From the NCBI RefSeq assembly GCF_030317205.1, contig NZ_JASZYB010000001.1, positions 124,001 through 188,000 of the forward strand: a DNA stretch of 64,000 nt. The letters are read 5' to 3'. The notes under the pieces were generated by a model. It was given only the letters and a program-made list of their open reading frames with translations, searched no databases and was not told the origin of the DNA. This stretch comes from Variovorax sp. J2L1-78. Its GTDB lineage: Bacteria > Pseudomonadota > Gammaproteobacteria > Burkholderiales > Burkholderiaceae_C. Position numbers and translations under genes: made by a program. Below are positions 49,616-57,038 of the stretch, piece by piece; the stretch's first letter is position 1, and each line of letters begins with the position of its first letter.

Positions 49616-50788
49616 ATGACCCGTGATGCCCTTCACGTCGCCGCTGTCGGCGACCCCGTCGTTTCCGTCGGCGCCTCTGCGGCGCAACACGACGGCTGCG
49701 TCGTCACCCTCTCTCGGGACGACCATGCCTACGCCAGCGTGCACGAGTGCGCAACGCGTCTTGCCTTCGCCGAGCGCATCGCGGCGCTCAAGGGGCTGGA
49801 TTTCCGGGGTGAATATGTTCCCGGAGAGTCGTATGAGCGCCCGCTGTACTTCGTGCCGAGCGACACGCTGTCCGACACGCGTGAGGCGCAGTCACTGGGC
49901 ATCACGGGGCCGCACGACCTCTTCGGGGGGGTGGTGCCGCATCCCTTCGTCTTGACCAAGGCCATCACCCATCCCTTGGTGCAGCCGGATGCGGCGTGCC
50001 CCGTTGGCTGGTCGAACGAGTTCGCCGCGCACGTGGCCGGCGCGGTGCTCACGGGCTTCACCGCCTTCTCACGGGACGATGCACGCGCCGCGGGCTGTGC
50101 GCTGCTCCGCCTGGGGGCCGTGCGCATCAAGCCCGTGCGGGCGACAGGTGGGCGCGGGCAACGGGTCGTGACGGACGCAGAGGCATTGCTGCAGTGTCTG
50201 GCCGAGATGGACGAGGCCGAACTGAGCGCGCATGGCGTGGTGCTGGAAGAGAATCTCACGGACCCCGTCACCTTCAGCGTCGGGCAGGTCGTCGTTGGCG
50301 GACTCACCGCGACCTACCATGGCACCCAATACCTGACGCGCGACCGACGCGGGAACGAGGTCTACGGCGGATCCGACCTGTGGCTGGTGCGCGGCGGCTT
50401 CGACGCCCTGCTGGCGACCCGGCCACCCTTCGACGTGCGCCTGGCGATCGATCAGGCCCGGCTCTATCACGACGCGGTGGCCGAGTGCTTCCCCGGCTTC
50501 TTCACCTCCCGGCTGAACTACGACGTCGCGCGCGGCCGTGGCCCGCTCGGACAGTGGCGCTCGGGCGTGCTGGAGCAATCGTGGCGCGTGGGCGGCGCGA
50601 CCGGCGCCGAACTCGCTGCGCTCGAGCTTTTCCATCGCCGTCCGGAGCGTGACCGCGTCCATGCGCGCTGCGTCGAGGTTCACGGTGACCCGGGGGCCCT
50701 GCCACCGGGCGCCCTGGTCTATTACGAGGGCGAGGTGCCGGACGTCGGCAGGCTCACCAAGTACACCCTGATCGACCCGGCATGCTGA
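49616..50788 (+). CDS. DUF3182-family protein (ATP-grasp-like)
   Basis: 390 residues matching the uncharacterised DUF3182 family, which is weakly related to ATP-grasp and biotin carboxylase enzymes. The features seen are LGAVRIKPVRATGGRGQRVV (a nucleotide-binding-like Lys and glycine loop), VLEENL, and a C-terminal region with YEGEVPDVGRLTKYTLIDP. If truly ATP-grasp it would ligate a carboxylate to an amine or thiol, but no substrate can be named. The ATG at 49616 is the first plausible start for the domain. It overlaps the following hydrolase by 7 bases. It is divergent from the Usp gene. Confidence 0.7.
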   Translation: MTRDALHVAAVGDPVVSVGASAAQHDGCVVTLSRDDHAYASVHECATRLAFAERIAALKGLDFRGEYVPGESYERPLYFVPSDTLSDTREAQSLGITGPHDLFGGVVPHPFVLTKAITHPLVQPDAACPVGWSNEFAAHVAGAVLTGFTAFSRDDARAAGCALLRLGAVRIKPVRATGGRGQRVVTDAEALLQCLAEMDEAELSAHGVVLEENLTDPVTFSVGQVVVGGLTATYHGTQYLTRDRRGNEVYGGSDLWLVRGGFDALLATRPPFDVRLAIDQARLYHDAVAECFPGFFTSRLNYDVARGRGPLGQWRSGVLEQSWRVGGATGAELAALELFHRRPERDRVHARCVEVHGDPGALPPGALVYYEGEVPDVGRLTKYTLIDPAC

Positions 50789-51567
50789 ACACCCGACACA
50801 ACACCGTCGACATTCCCGTCGACGACCAGCACATTGCCGGCACCCTCGTCGCGTCCTCCATGACGGTGCCCGGCGTTCTGCTGGTGCATGGTTGGGACGG
50901 CAACCAGGAGCAGTACATCCGCCGCGCACATCAGATCGCTGCATTGGGCTGTGTGTGCCTGACCTTCGACCTGCGTGGTCATGCGCGCCATGTCGCACAG
51001 CGACAGGAAGTCACGCGAGAAGACAACCTGCGCGATGTGCTGGCGGCCTACGACGTGCTGGTCAGCCACCCGACCGTCGACCCGGAGTCGATCGCCATCG
51101 TGGGCAGCAGCTACGGCGGCTACCTGGGGGCCATCGTGAGTTCGCTGCGACCGGTGCGCTGGCTGGCCTTGCGCGCGCCTGCGCTCTACCGGGACGGCGA
51201 CTGGGACGTGCCCAAAGGCAAGCTGGACCGGGACGACCTGGCGACCTACCGGCGCATCCCGCTGGGCGCCGCCGACAATCGCGCGCTCGGGGCCTGTGCG
51301 GCCTTCCGTGGAGATGCGCTCATCGTGGAGTCCGAGCACGACAAGACCGTGCCGCATCCGGTGATCGAAAACTACCTGGCGGCCTTCAAGCGCGTGCGTT
51401 CGGTCACCTACCGCGTCATCTCGGACGCCGACCATGCGCTGTCCAAGGAGGAGTGGCGGCAGTCGTATGGCACCTTGCTCGTCTCGTGGATCACCGAAAT
51501 GACCATGGGCGCGCGCGGCCATGCCGCAGCAGGGGAAGGCAGGCCGTTGCAGGCCAGACCGGCGTGA
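50782..51567 (+). CDS. Alpha/beta hydrolase
   Basis: 261 residues with the alpha/beta hydrolase fold: oxyanion region LLVHGWDGN, nucleophile elbow GSSYGG (S110), an acid in VESEHDKTV and a catalytic His in SDADHAL. Closest in look to the dienelactone-hydrolase or serine-peptidase-like hydrolases. It starts inside the last codons of the DUF3182 gene (7-bp overlap), so the two are co-translated and should work together; perhaps one forms and the other cleaves an ester or amide. The substrate is unknown. Confidence 0.85.
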   Translation: MLNTRHNTVDIPVDDQHIAGTLVASSMTVPGVLLVHGWDGNQEQYIRRAHQIAALGCVCLTFDLRGHARHVAQRQEVTREDNLRDVLAAYDVLVSHPTVDPESIAIVGSSYGGYLGAIVSSLRPVRWLALRAPALYRDGDWDVPKGKLDRDDLATYRRIPLGAADNRALGACAAFRGDALIVESEHDKTVPHPVIENYLAAFKRVRSVTYRVISDADHALSKEEWRQSYGTLLVSWITEMTMGARGHAAAGEGRPLQARPA

Positions 51568-51742
51568 GCGGGATGTCTCTCCCAACGGCCGCCTTGCAAT
51601 ACCACCTGTTGCGGGAATGTGTCACGAAGTGTGTCTTAAACCGAGCGGCGCACGGTCTGGCGACGCAGAAGCGCGGAAAAGTCCCTCGGCCTTCATGACG
51701 TGAGCGGCTACAAACCCCCATCGAAGATTCACCGGAGGCAGC

Positions 51743-51943
51743 ATGACGGGTTCTGGACGATTGGCATTGAGTGTGAACGAGCTGGAAGAAGGCGAGTTTC
51801 ACTATGTCTTGCTCGAGGCAGTCACGATGCCCGGCGAGCTGCTCTGTTTCCGACCCCGTGAAATGGGCGAGCGGGCCCACACCACCCCCATCGACGCGTG
51901 GTTCTCGGGTCTGGGCGTCGTCAGGCGCCTGGAGGAGCGCTGA
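51743..51943 (+). CDS. Small hypothetical protein (66 aa)
   Basis: An acidic soluble protein with alternating charged and hydrophobic residues (LSVNELEEGEFHYVLLEAV). A strong Shine-Dalgarno (GGAGGC) lies 5 bases before the ATG, which makes it likely to be real. No domain recognised. It follows the hydrolase gene by 175 bases on the same strand, in a run of small genes. Confidence 0.6.
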   Translation: MTGSGRLALSVNELEEGEFHYVLLEAVTMPGELLCFRPREMGERAHTTPIDAWFSGLGVVRRLEER

Positions 51944-52023
51944 CAACTCGGACGAAATCAGGGCTTCGATGCTTAGAATTTGCCTCTCTTCGAGGTGAGT
52001 AACTTGAGGCAGGTAAGGCAGCG

Positions 52024-52173
52024 ATGGATTTCGAACTGTTCGTGGCGTTGTTCTGCGTGATCGGCATCGGGTGGCTCACGATCGTGCCGACCTACCGTGG
52101 ATGGGGACATCTCGAACAGAAGATGGCCGAGCGTGTCGAGACGACCATCGCCGCCTTGGACGAGCCGGACTGA
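52024..52173 (+). CDS. Small membrane protein (49 aa)
   Basis: MDFELFVALFCVIGIGWLTIVP forms one N-terminal membrane segment, followed by a charged helical tail (EQKMAERVETTIAAL). AAGGCA lies 5 bases before the ATG. The coherent one-helix design and ribosome binding site support a true gene. Function unknown. Confidence 0.5.
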   Translation: MDFELFVALFCVIGIGWLTIVPTYRGWGHLEQKMAERVETTIAALDEPD

Positions 52174-52284
52174 CGGTCCTCCAGAGGCAACGGCGCGTCG
52201 CCCGTCGAGGCTGTAATTCTTTGGACTTACGTGCGAAGTCGCATGGATAAATATCCATGTAGGCGGACGTAGGACGAGCAGTCA

Positions 52285-52304
52285 TCTGTGACATTGATCA
52301 CAGA
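52285..52304. promoter_or_regulatory. CRP-type palindrome TCTGTGA-N6-TCACAGA
   Basis: Seven-base arms match the CRP/Vfr site (TGTGA-N6-TCACA) perfectly. Its centre is 52294.5. With a class II spacing of 41.5 the start site would be 52336, one base before the ATG at 52337, predicting a leaderless transcript. The -10 (AATGAT, 52325-52330) is weak. Confidence 0.6.
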
Positions 52305-52318
52305 GCGTTTCTCAAGTT

Positions 52319-52336
52319 GTCCGCAATGATGCGGAC
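52319..52336 (+). repeat. Perfect 7-bp hairpin abutting a start codon
   Basis: GTCCGCA-ATGA-TGCGGAC ends one base before the ATG at 52337. If transcription starts upstream, it could hide the start region from ribosomes; if it starts at 52336, the repeat is only promoter DNA. Confidence 0.5.
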
Positions 52337-52540
52337 ATGTACAAACTCATCGCACTCCTTCTGGGCCCGTTGGCGATGGCCGCGTTGGTCTACAGCTTTG
52401 GCTTTGTGTCCATCCTGGTGTGCTTCGCCCTGGCACTTGCAACCCTTGTGTTCTCCAACGGACCGGGTGATGAGGAGTCGGCCCGTTTTGCCGCGGCCGA
52501 AGGTGCTGGCGAGCCCTCGACCTTCATGGGCGGACTCTGA
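52337..52540 (+). CDS. Small two-helix membrane protein (67 aa)
   Basis: MYKLIALLLGPLAMAALVYSF and VSILVCFALALATLVFS are two successive membrane segments, followed by a short acidic tail ending in FMGGL. No Shine-Dalgarno. A CRP-type palindrome upstream and the predicted start next to the ATG suggest leaderless translation. Function unknown; such small inner-membrane proteins often modulate transporters or sensor kinases. Confidence 0.6.
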   Translation: MYKLIALLLGPLAMAALVYSFGFVSILVCFALALATLVFSNGPGDEESARFAAAEGAGEPSTFMGGL

Positions 52541-52600
52541 GCGAGGGCGCCTGATCGCCCCACGGCAGATGCCTCTGCCCGTTCAGGGCACTGCGCCGCT

Positions 52601-53164
52601 TCAGGCGTATTGCGGTTGTGCTTCGTTCACGGACTTGGAGCGCGCCGGCACACGACGCGCATCCACCAGACGTGCGGTGAGCTGCGCCGTCATTTCGACC
52701 AGGGCTGCATCGCGTCGGCGCTCGTCTTCGCTCGGGCCCTTGCAGGCGGCATAGAGCGTTCCGTAGTTTCGGCCGTCGGCCAGCACCACCGGGACGCGGA
52801 TGAAGCATCGCGCGAAGGGGCCGAACACCTGACGGCAGACTGCCAGCACATAGACGTCGCCCGTCGCGTCGTCATGGAATCCGCTGCGCGGCGCCATGGC
52901 GGTCGCTGGCTGCATCGGTGATTCGTCATGCAGTTCGGCGACGAATGCCGCGTCGGTGCCGTGCTGCTCTTTCAGCAGCGTCAAGACCTTCCGCACCGTT
53001 TCGTCGGCCATCGGGTCGCGCGACTGCGGCGTCGTGACCACCAGGTCGCAGGCCGTTACCTCGAGTGCGCCGAGGGCGTACTCGAAAGTGAAGGGGTTCG
53101 AGGCATCGGACATGGCGATCATTGGATTCGGGCAGAGGTCTCTATTGAACCTCGAAGAGGCCAT
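52601..53164 (-). CDS. GAF-domain protein
   Basis: 187 residues. A short N-terminal region precedes a GAF-like sensory domain (ADETVRKVLTLLKEQHGTDAAFVAEL...VLAVCRQVFGPFARCFIRVPVVLADGRNYGTLYAACKG). It has no output domain, so it may signal through protein contacts. The start at 53164 is preferred because AAAGG lies 9 bases upstream and an AAATAT-type -10 precedes it. Later ATGs at 53122 or 53113 (before SDASNPFTF) cannot be excluded and match the domain start better. Ligand unknown. Confidence 0.75.
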   Translation of the reverse strand: MASSRFNRDLCPNPMIAMSDASNPFTFEYALGALEVTACDLVVTTPQSRDPMADETVRKVLTLLKEQHGTDAAFVAELHDESPMQPATAMAPRSGFHDDATGDVYVLAVCRQVFGPFARCFIRVPVVLADGRNYGTLYAACKGPSEDERRRDAALVEMTAQLTARLVDARRVPARSKSVNEAQPQYA

Positions 53165-53306
53165 AAATGAATACCTTTGTGTTCTTGAAAGCGGACATAT
53201 TTCACGCAATCCGCCATCGATGCGAACCTAGGTACTCATTGCCGAGCCGTTAGCATTCGCGCTTGTCCCGCCATGTCGGCGGGGCAGACCCGTGATCGAG
53301 CCCCTC

Positions 53307-53540
53307 ATGTCCACCGAAGCTTCCCAGACGCCGAGTTCCTGCCCGCTGTGCGTGGAACTCGTGCAGCACTCGGCCCGCGAAACGCCGCCGCATGCAGCCC
53401 TTCGACTGTTGAGCGCCAAGCCATGGGCCGAGGCGTTGAACAAGCGCGCGGCAGGCGCACTGGAGATCTACGTGTGCCAGGAATGCCACAAGGAGCGGGT
53501 GCGCGACACCAGTCCAACTTATTCGGCGCGGTGGATCTGA
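53307..53540 (+). CDS. Small four-cysteine protein (77 aa)
   Basis: Two CxxC pairs (SSCPLCVEL and YVCQECHKE) spaced about 45 residues apart could bind zinc as a ribbon. ATG at 53307; a GTG five codons earlier is possible. No family recognised. It lies beside the GAF gene, divergently, in a low-density accessory stretch. Confidence 0.55.
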   Translation: MSTEASQTPSSCPLCVELVQHSARETPPHAALRLLSAKPWAEALNKRAAGALEIYVCQECHKERVRDTSPTYSARWI

Positions 53541-53662
53541 GCGGGTCGACGCAGGGTGAGTGCGGGGCGTCCAGTCGCTTTGCGGCTCTGATCGGACAAG
53601 CTCGACGCGCTGGTGGCGGCCACGGGCGACCTGCTGCGTGCGCAGGCCACCGCCATCGACCG

Positions 53663-53929
53663 TCAGAGAGCGGGTCCTGGCGCACGAAGCTCCTGACCGG
53701 TCTCATCAATGCTGATGCCAAAGAAGCCGAGCGCCTCATGAATGTTGTCGTCTGTCAGCGTCACAATTTCCTGGTCGACGTCTAGCCAAAACCGTTCCAT
53801 TGCTGCCTTAAAGCGCGCGGCAGTCTCGTCCGTTCGAGGTTCTGTTTCCAATGGCTCTTTGGGCAACCTGCCGAAGAACTCAAGAATTTTGAGCTTTGTG
53901 TTGGGGAAGAGATTGAAGTGCATGCTCAT
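53663..53929 (-). CDS. Hypothetical protein (88 aa)
   Basis: An acidic protein (MSMHFNLFPNTKLKILEFF..., with WLDVDQEIVTLTDDNIHEALGFFGI) that is probably helical. Base composition is lower in GC than the neighbours. No clear Shine-Dalgarno and two possible ATGs. No family recognised. Coding is supported only by an open frame of sensible composition. Confidence 0.4.
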   Translation of the reverse strand: MSMHFNLFPNTKLKILEFFGRLPKEPLETEPRTDETAARFKAAMERFWLDVDQEIVTLTDDNIHEALGFFGISIDETGQELRAPGPAL

Positions 53930-54273
53930 GCCATGGGTCTTGATTGGGGGGTGATTGCGGAGGCACGTCGCGGTCTCGACGGGGCGGCATCAGGTTCACG
54001 GCCTGCTCGGCATCTAGGCCGTCAATGACCATTTCATGCGTCCCTGGCGCGCGCGGCCGCTGGCTCTCGCTACGACAACTCTAGCCGAGTGTTCAGCGGC
54101 GAATCACGGCGAGACACTTTGCAACTGCTTGCAGTGTGTCGATACATGCATCGACTTACTGCTTCAACCCCATTGTGACAACTCGCCGCTTGCGCGTTGA
54201 CATCGCTTACTACAATCTGATTACGTTGTGCCCGGTCCTATGGCGACGTGGCGCCTAGTCACCTTGGACACAC
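53930..54273 (+). promoter_or_regulatory. Intergenic region upstream of the acyltransferase gene
   Basis: 344 bases without a gene. GTCGAT-N6-ATCGAC (54138-54155) is a perfect palindrome, possibly an operator. TTGACA (54197-54202) and TACAAT (54211-54216) are promoter hexamers but are only 8 bp apart, so they cannot belong to the same promoter. TACAAT as -10 fits best. No RNA gene seen. Confidence 0.45.
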
Positions 54274-55353
54274 ATGACCCGCAGTTTCGGTCTGGACATG
54301 GCACGCGTCGCCGCGATCGCCCTGGTCCTCCTCTCCCATTTCGCACACGACTTCGAATTCGTCGGCATCTTCGGCGTCGAGTTGTTCTTCGCGCTCAGCG
54401 GTTACCTGATCGGGGGCGTTCTGTATCGCTCGCTTCTGGCCACGCCGCGTTGGTCCTTCGAGGACGTCCGGGTCTTCTGGATGCGGCGCTGGTACCGCAC
54501 GGTGCCGAACTACCTGCTTTTTTTGGTCGTCGCACTTTTCTTCCACGCGTACTTCGGGGGGCTGCCGACGGCTCGCCACCTGGCCGCGCATCTGCTCTTC
54601 ATGCAGAACATGATGTCCGGCGACAACGCGTTCTATGGCGTGTCTTGGTCGCTGGCGGTCGAAGAATGGTTCTACCTGACTTTTCCCCTGGTGATCCTCG
54701 CCTTCACGGCCACCGGACTGCACAAACGTGCGGCCTTCGTTGCCACGACGGTGGTGTTCATCGTGGCACCCTCGGCGCTGCGCGAGTTCATGCTGATGCA
54801 CTCGCCAGCCGAGAATGTGCGGATGATGACGCTTCCGCGCCTGGACGCCATCTTCTACGGGGTCGGCGCGGCCTTTTTGATGGGGCGCAGGCCCCTGGGT
54901 GATCGTGCGCGTCTCGCCTGCATGCTGGTCGGCCTGTCGCTCACGCTCACGCTCGCGCTGTTTGCGTTGTATGCGCTCGACATGGACGGTGTTGGCGTGT
55001 ATCGCGCAACTTTCCTGCTCGCCCCTGCCTCGTTTGCGCTGATGCTTCCGTGGTTGCAGCGCCTCGCTATGCCGACGGGTCGACTGGTTTTCGTGCGCAC
55101 GCCCATCAAAAACCTGAGCCTATGGTCCTACTCCATCTATCTGAGCCACATCCCCGTGCTGTTCACGGTGTATGAACTGTTCGGCCGCACTCGAGAGAGC
55201 ACTGCCGTGAACGTACTGTCAAAGGTCGTTGGTTTGGTGGCCTGCTTGGGGTTGTCGCGCTTCGTCTTCGTGCATTTCGAGCAGCGGATCACCAATATGC
55301 GGCCCTCCGAGCGCTGTTTGCGGCTACCCCGCGGCAGCCGGTCAGCTCTTTGA
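54274..55353 (+). CDS. Acyltransferase 3 family membrane protein
   Basis: 359 residues and about ten membrane segments, of the OafA/YrhL family that O-acetylates or otherwise acylates surface polysaccharides. The family motif near the start (SHF then FFALSGYLIGG) and the R/W-rich loop (FWMRRWYRTVPNY) are present, and SWSLAVEEWFY carries the conserved EEWFY motif. It stands alone, without glycosyltransferases nearby, as is common for acquired O-antigen or exopolysaccharide modifiers. Base composition is slightly lower in GC than the flanks. Confidence 0.9.
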   Translation: MTRSFGLDMARVAAIALVLLSHFAHDFEFVGIFGVELFFALSGYLIGGVLYRSLLATPRWSFEDVRVFWMRRWYRTVPNYLLFLVVALFFHAYFGGLPTARHLAAHLLFMQNMMSGDNAFYGVSWSLAVEEWFYLTFPLVILAFTATGLHKRAAFVATTVVFIVAPSALREFMLMHSPAENVRMMTLPRLDAIFYGVGAAFLMGRRPLGDRARLACMLVGLSLTLTLALFALYALDMDGVGVYRATFLLAPASFALMLPWLQRLAMPTGRLVFVRTPIKNLSLWSYSIYLSHIPVLFTVYELFGRTRESTAVNVLSKVVGLVACLGLSRFVFVHFEQRITNMRPSERCLRLPRGSRSAL

Positions 55354-55499
55354 CGAACTTTTGACGTGCCTCGGCCTTTGACGATTCGATGTCGATACTC
55401 GGGGTTGCAAGATTGATGGATCTCGATGGCAACCCGTCGAACACCAGTGACCTCGAGCTCAAGATGATCAAGGAGCCGATGGCGCTGCAGCCGGTCCGA

Positions 55500-56030
55500 C
55501 TAGGCCGCTGCTTGTTCTCGCGCGGTCCCGTCGGAGGCGAACTGCTCTAGCGAGGCGCCAGCAGCCAATGCATCTTTCAGCCAGCGTGGGCGAGGGCCAA
55601 AGCCGCTCCATGTGTTTCCGCTGTCGTCCCGGTATTGCTGCGCCACACGCTTTGCAGGCGCCTTGGATTTGCGCTTGCGACTTGTCGTGGGTTGGGCGTC
55701 CGACGCGAAGCTCTCGAGTGAACTCCCGGCAGCCAGTGCATCGCGAAGCCAATGAGGACGAGGCCCCCGACCTGACCAGACGTTGCCTTTACCGTCTGAG
55801 TACTTTGCAGCGCTGGATTCTTTGGACGACTGCGTGGCACCCGCGTTCGCGGTCTTCCGTGAGATCGCCTTTGCTCGACCGAAACCCAATTGCTCGGCCG
55901 TCAGTCCGTAGTGCTCGATGGCGACTTTGATGCGTTGCACCACGCCGCTGATCTCTTGGGTCTTGAGCTTCTCGGCTTGCCGTTGGAGTGCCTCGATCTG
56001 TCGCTGGAGTTGTAAGTAGGTTTGGGCCAT
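55500..56030 (-). CDS. H-NS family protein with two DNA-binding repeats
   Basis: 176 residues. An N-terminal coiled-coil oligomerisation region (1-50) is followed by two copies of the H-NS C-terminal DNA-binding motif at 77-109 (YSDGKGNVWSGRGPRPHWL) and 133-165 (YRDDSGNTWSGFGPRPRWL), joined by a Lys/Arg-rich linker. Ordinary betaproteobacterial H-NS (BpH3 type) has about 100 residues and one motif. The ATG at 56030 has AGAGGA 7 bases upstream; an in-frame ATG 11 codons earlier is less likely. H-NS variants are often found in horizontally acquired segments. Confidence 0.85.
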   Translation of the reverse strand: MAQTYLQLQRQIEALQRQAEKLKTQEISGVVQRIKVAIEHYGLTAEQLGFGRAKAISRKTANAGATQSSKESSAAKYSDGKGNVWSGRGPRPHWLRDALAAGSSLESFASDAQPTTSRKRKSKAPAKRVAQQYRDDSGNTWSGFGPRPRWLKDALAAGASLEQFASDGTAREQAAA

Positions 56031-56142
56031 GTCTGAATCCTCTGGTATGTCGTGCGACTTCATTCTCGCAGCTGGACATTGTCATGCCCTTGACAGCAGG
56101 CCACTCGCGGAGGACGTCTGGCCCCAGTCATCGCCCGTTGAT

Positions 56143-56886
56143 TCACCCAGCCGGAACCTGTCCAGCGCGCAGCATCCCGCCCAGCACCCGGTGCTTTGAC
56201 TGTTCGATGTGCGCCATCATCCGCGCCAGTGCACCTTCGCCATCACCGTCGGCAAGCGCACGAAGGAATTCCAGGTGCTCGCGCATCGCGGGCACCACCT
56301 GAACCGGCCGCATGGAGTCCGCGTCGTAGCGGATCAGGCGGACATGCAAGCTGTTGACGCGATAGATCTCCGTCAGGATCTCGTTGCCGATGGCGTCCAC
56401 CATCAGGTCGTGCAGACCCCAATCCACGGCCTGGGCGTCGCGTTCGAGGTCGTCGTCCGGAAGGGGCTTCATCGCCCGCGTCAAGATGGCCTCGTGCTGG
56501 TCGATCAACCGCTGGATGGTGTCCTGGCTGGCCACCCGCGCGAAATTGACGACGGCTTCGCGTTCGACCATCGCCCGGACCTGCCAAGCATTGCGGATGA
56601 GCTTCATGTCCACCGAGGCAATCTGGAGACCACGCTGCGGCACCGTCTTGATCAGCCCGGCTGCTTCGAGCCGCGGGATCAATTCGCGCACCGCGCCCAG
56701 CGGCATCTGCAGCAGTTCCACGAGTTCGCGTTGAGAGACGAACTGCCCCGGACGGATCCGCGCGTCGATGATTTGCTGCCGGAAACCTTGGTACGCACGG
56801 CTTCGCTGGTTCAGGTGTGCGCCATCGGTGCTGGCTGACGCGGCGGCTTTCCGGGGTGCCGCGGAGGCAGTGGCAGGGTGGTTCAT
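56143..56886 (-). CDS. GntR-family regulator, FCD (FadR) subfamily
   Basis: 247 residues. Winged HTH (about 25-95; GQFVSQRELVELLQMPLGAVRELI) and a C-terminal FCD domain with the typical metal-binding histidines spread along an all-helical ligand pocket. Divergent from the DapA-like operon, with a perfect palindrome between them. It therefore most likely represses that operon until a sugar-acid or polyol intermediate binds. The ATG at 56886 begins just before a Pro/Ala-rich leader. Confidence 0.9.
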   Translation of the reverse strand: MNHPATASAAPRKAAASASTDGAHLNQRSRAYQGFRQQIIDARIRPGQFVSQRELVELLQMPLGAVRELIPRLEAAGLIKTVPQRGLQIASVDMKLIRNAWQVRAMVEREAVVNFARVASQDTIQRLIDQHEAILTRAMKPLPDDDLERDAQAVDWGLHDLMVDAIGNEILTEIYRVNSLHVRLIRYDADSMRPVQVVPAMREHLEFLRALADGDGEGALARMMAHIEQSKHRVLGGMLRAGQVPAG

Positions 56887-56947
56887 GACACGGATGGTAA
56901 GGGCGGAACAAGGGTTGGCGCTCGCTTGGTGCACGACTAGGGTTAAT

Positions 56948-56972
56948 ACTGACATACAACTAACATGTCAGT
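56948..56972. promoter_or_regulatory. Candidate GntR operator, perfect 8-bp palindrome
   Basis: ACTGACAT-N9-ATGTCAGT lies in the divergent gap between the GntR gene and the DapA-like gene. A -10-like TATAGT follows at 56978-56983, so binding here would block the operon promoter. Confidence 0.65.
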
Positions 56973-57038
56973 GAGTTTATAGTTCGGTCCACCGCGACCT
57001 TCGCGCTTTGCCAACACACCTTCCACTGGAGCAACTTC

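Noticed and set aside
53541..53662. Checked for a tRNA or small RNA in the gap after the four-cysteine gene
   Set aside because: No cloverleaf, no strong hairpin and no T tract seen.
55389..55550. 53-codon frame between the acyltransferase and H-NS genes, with LMDLDGNPSNTSDLELKMIKE
   Set aside because: No ribosome-binding site, its end runs into the H-NS gene in opposite orientation, and no family was recognised. It might be a relic, but this cannot be supported.
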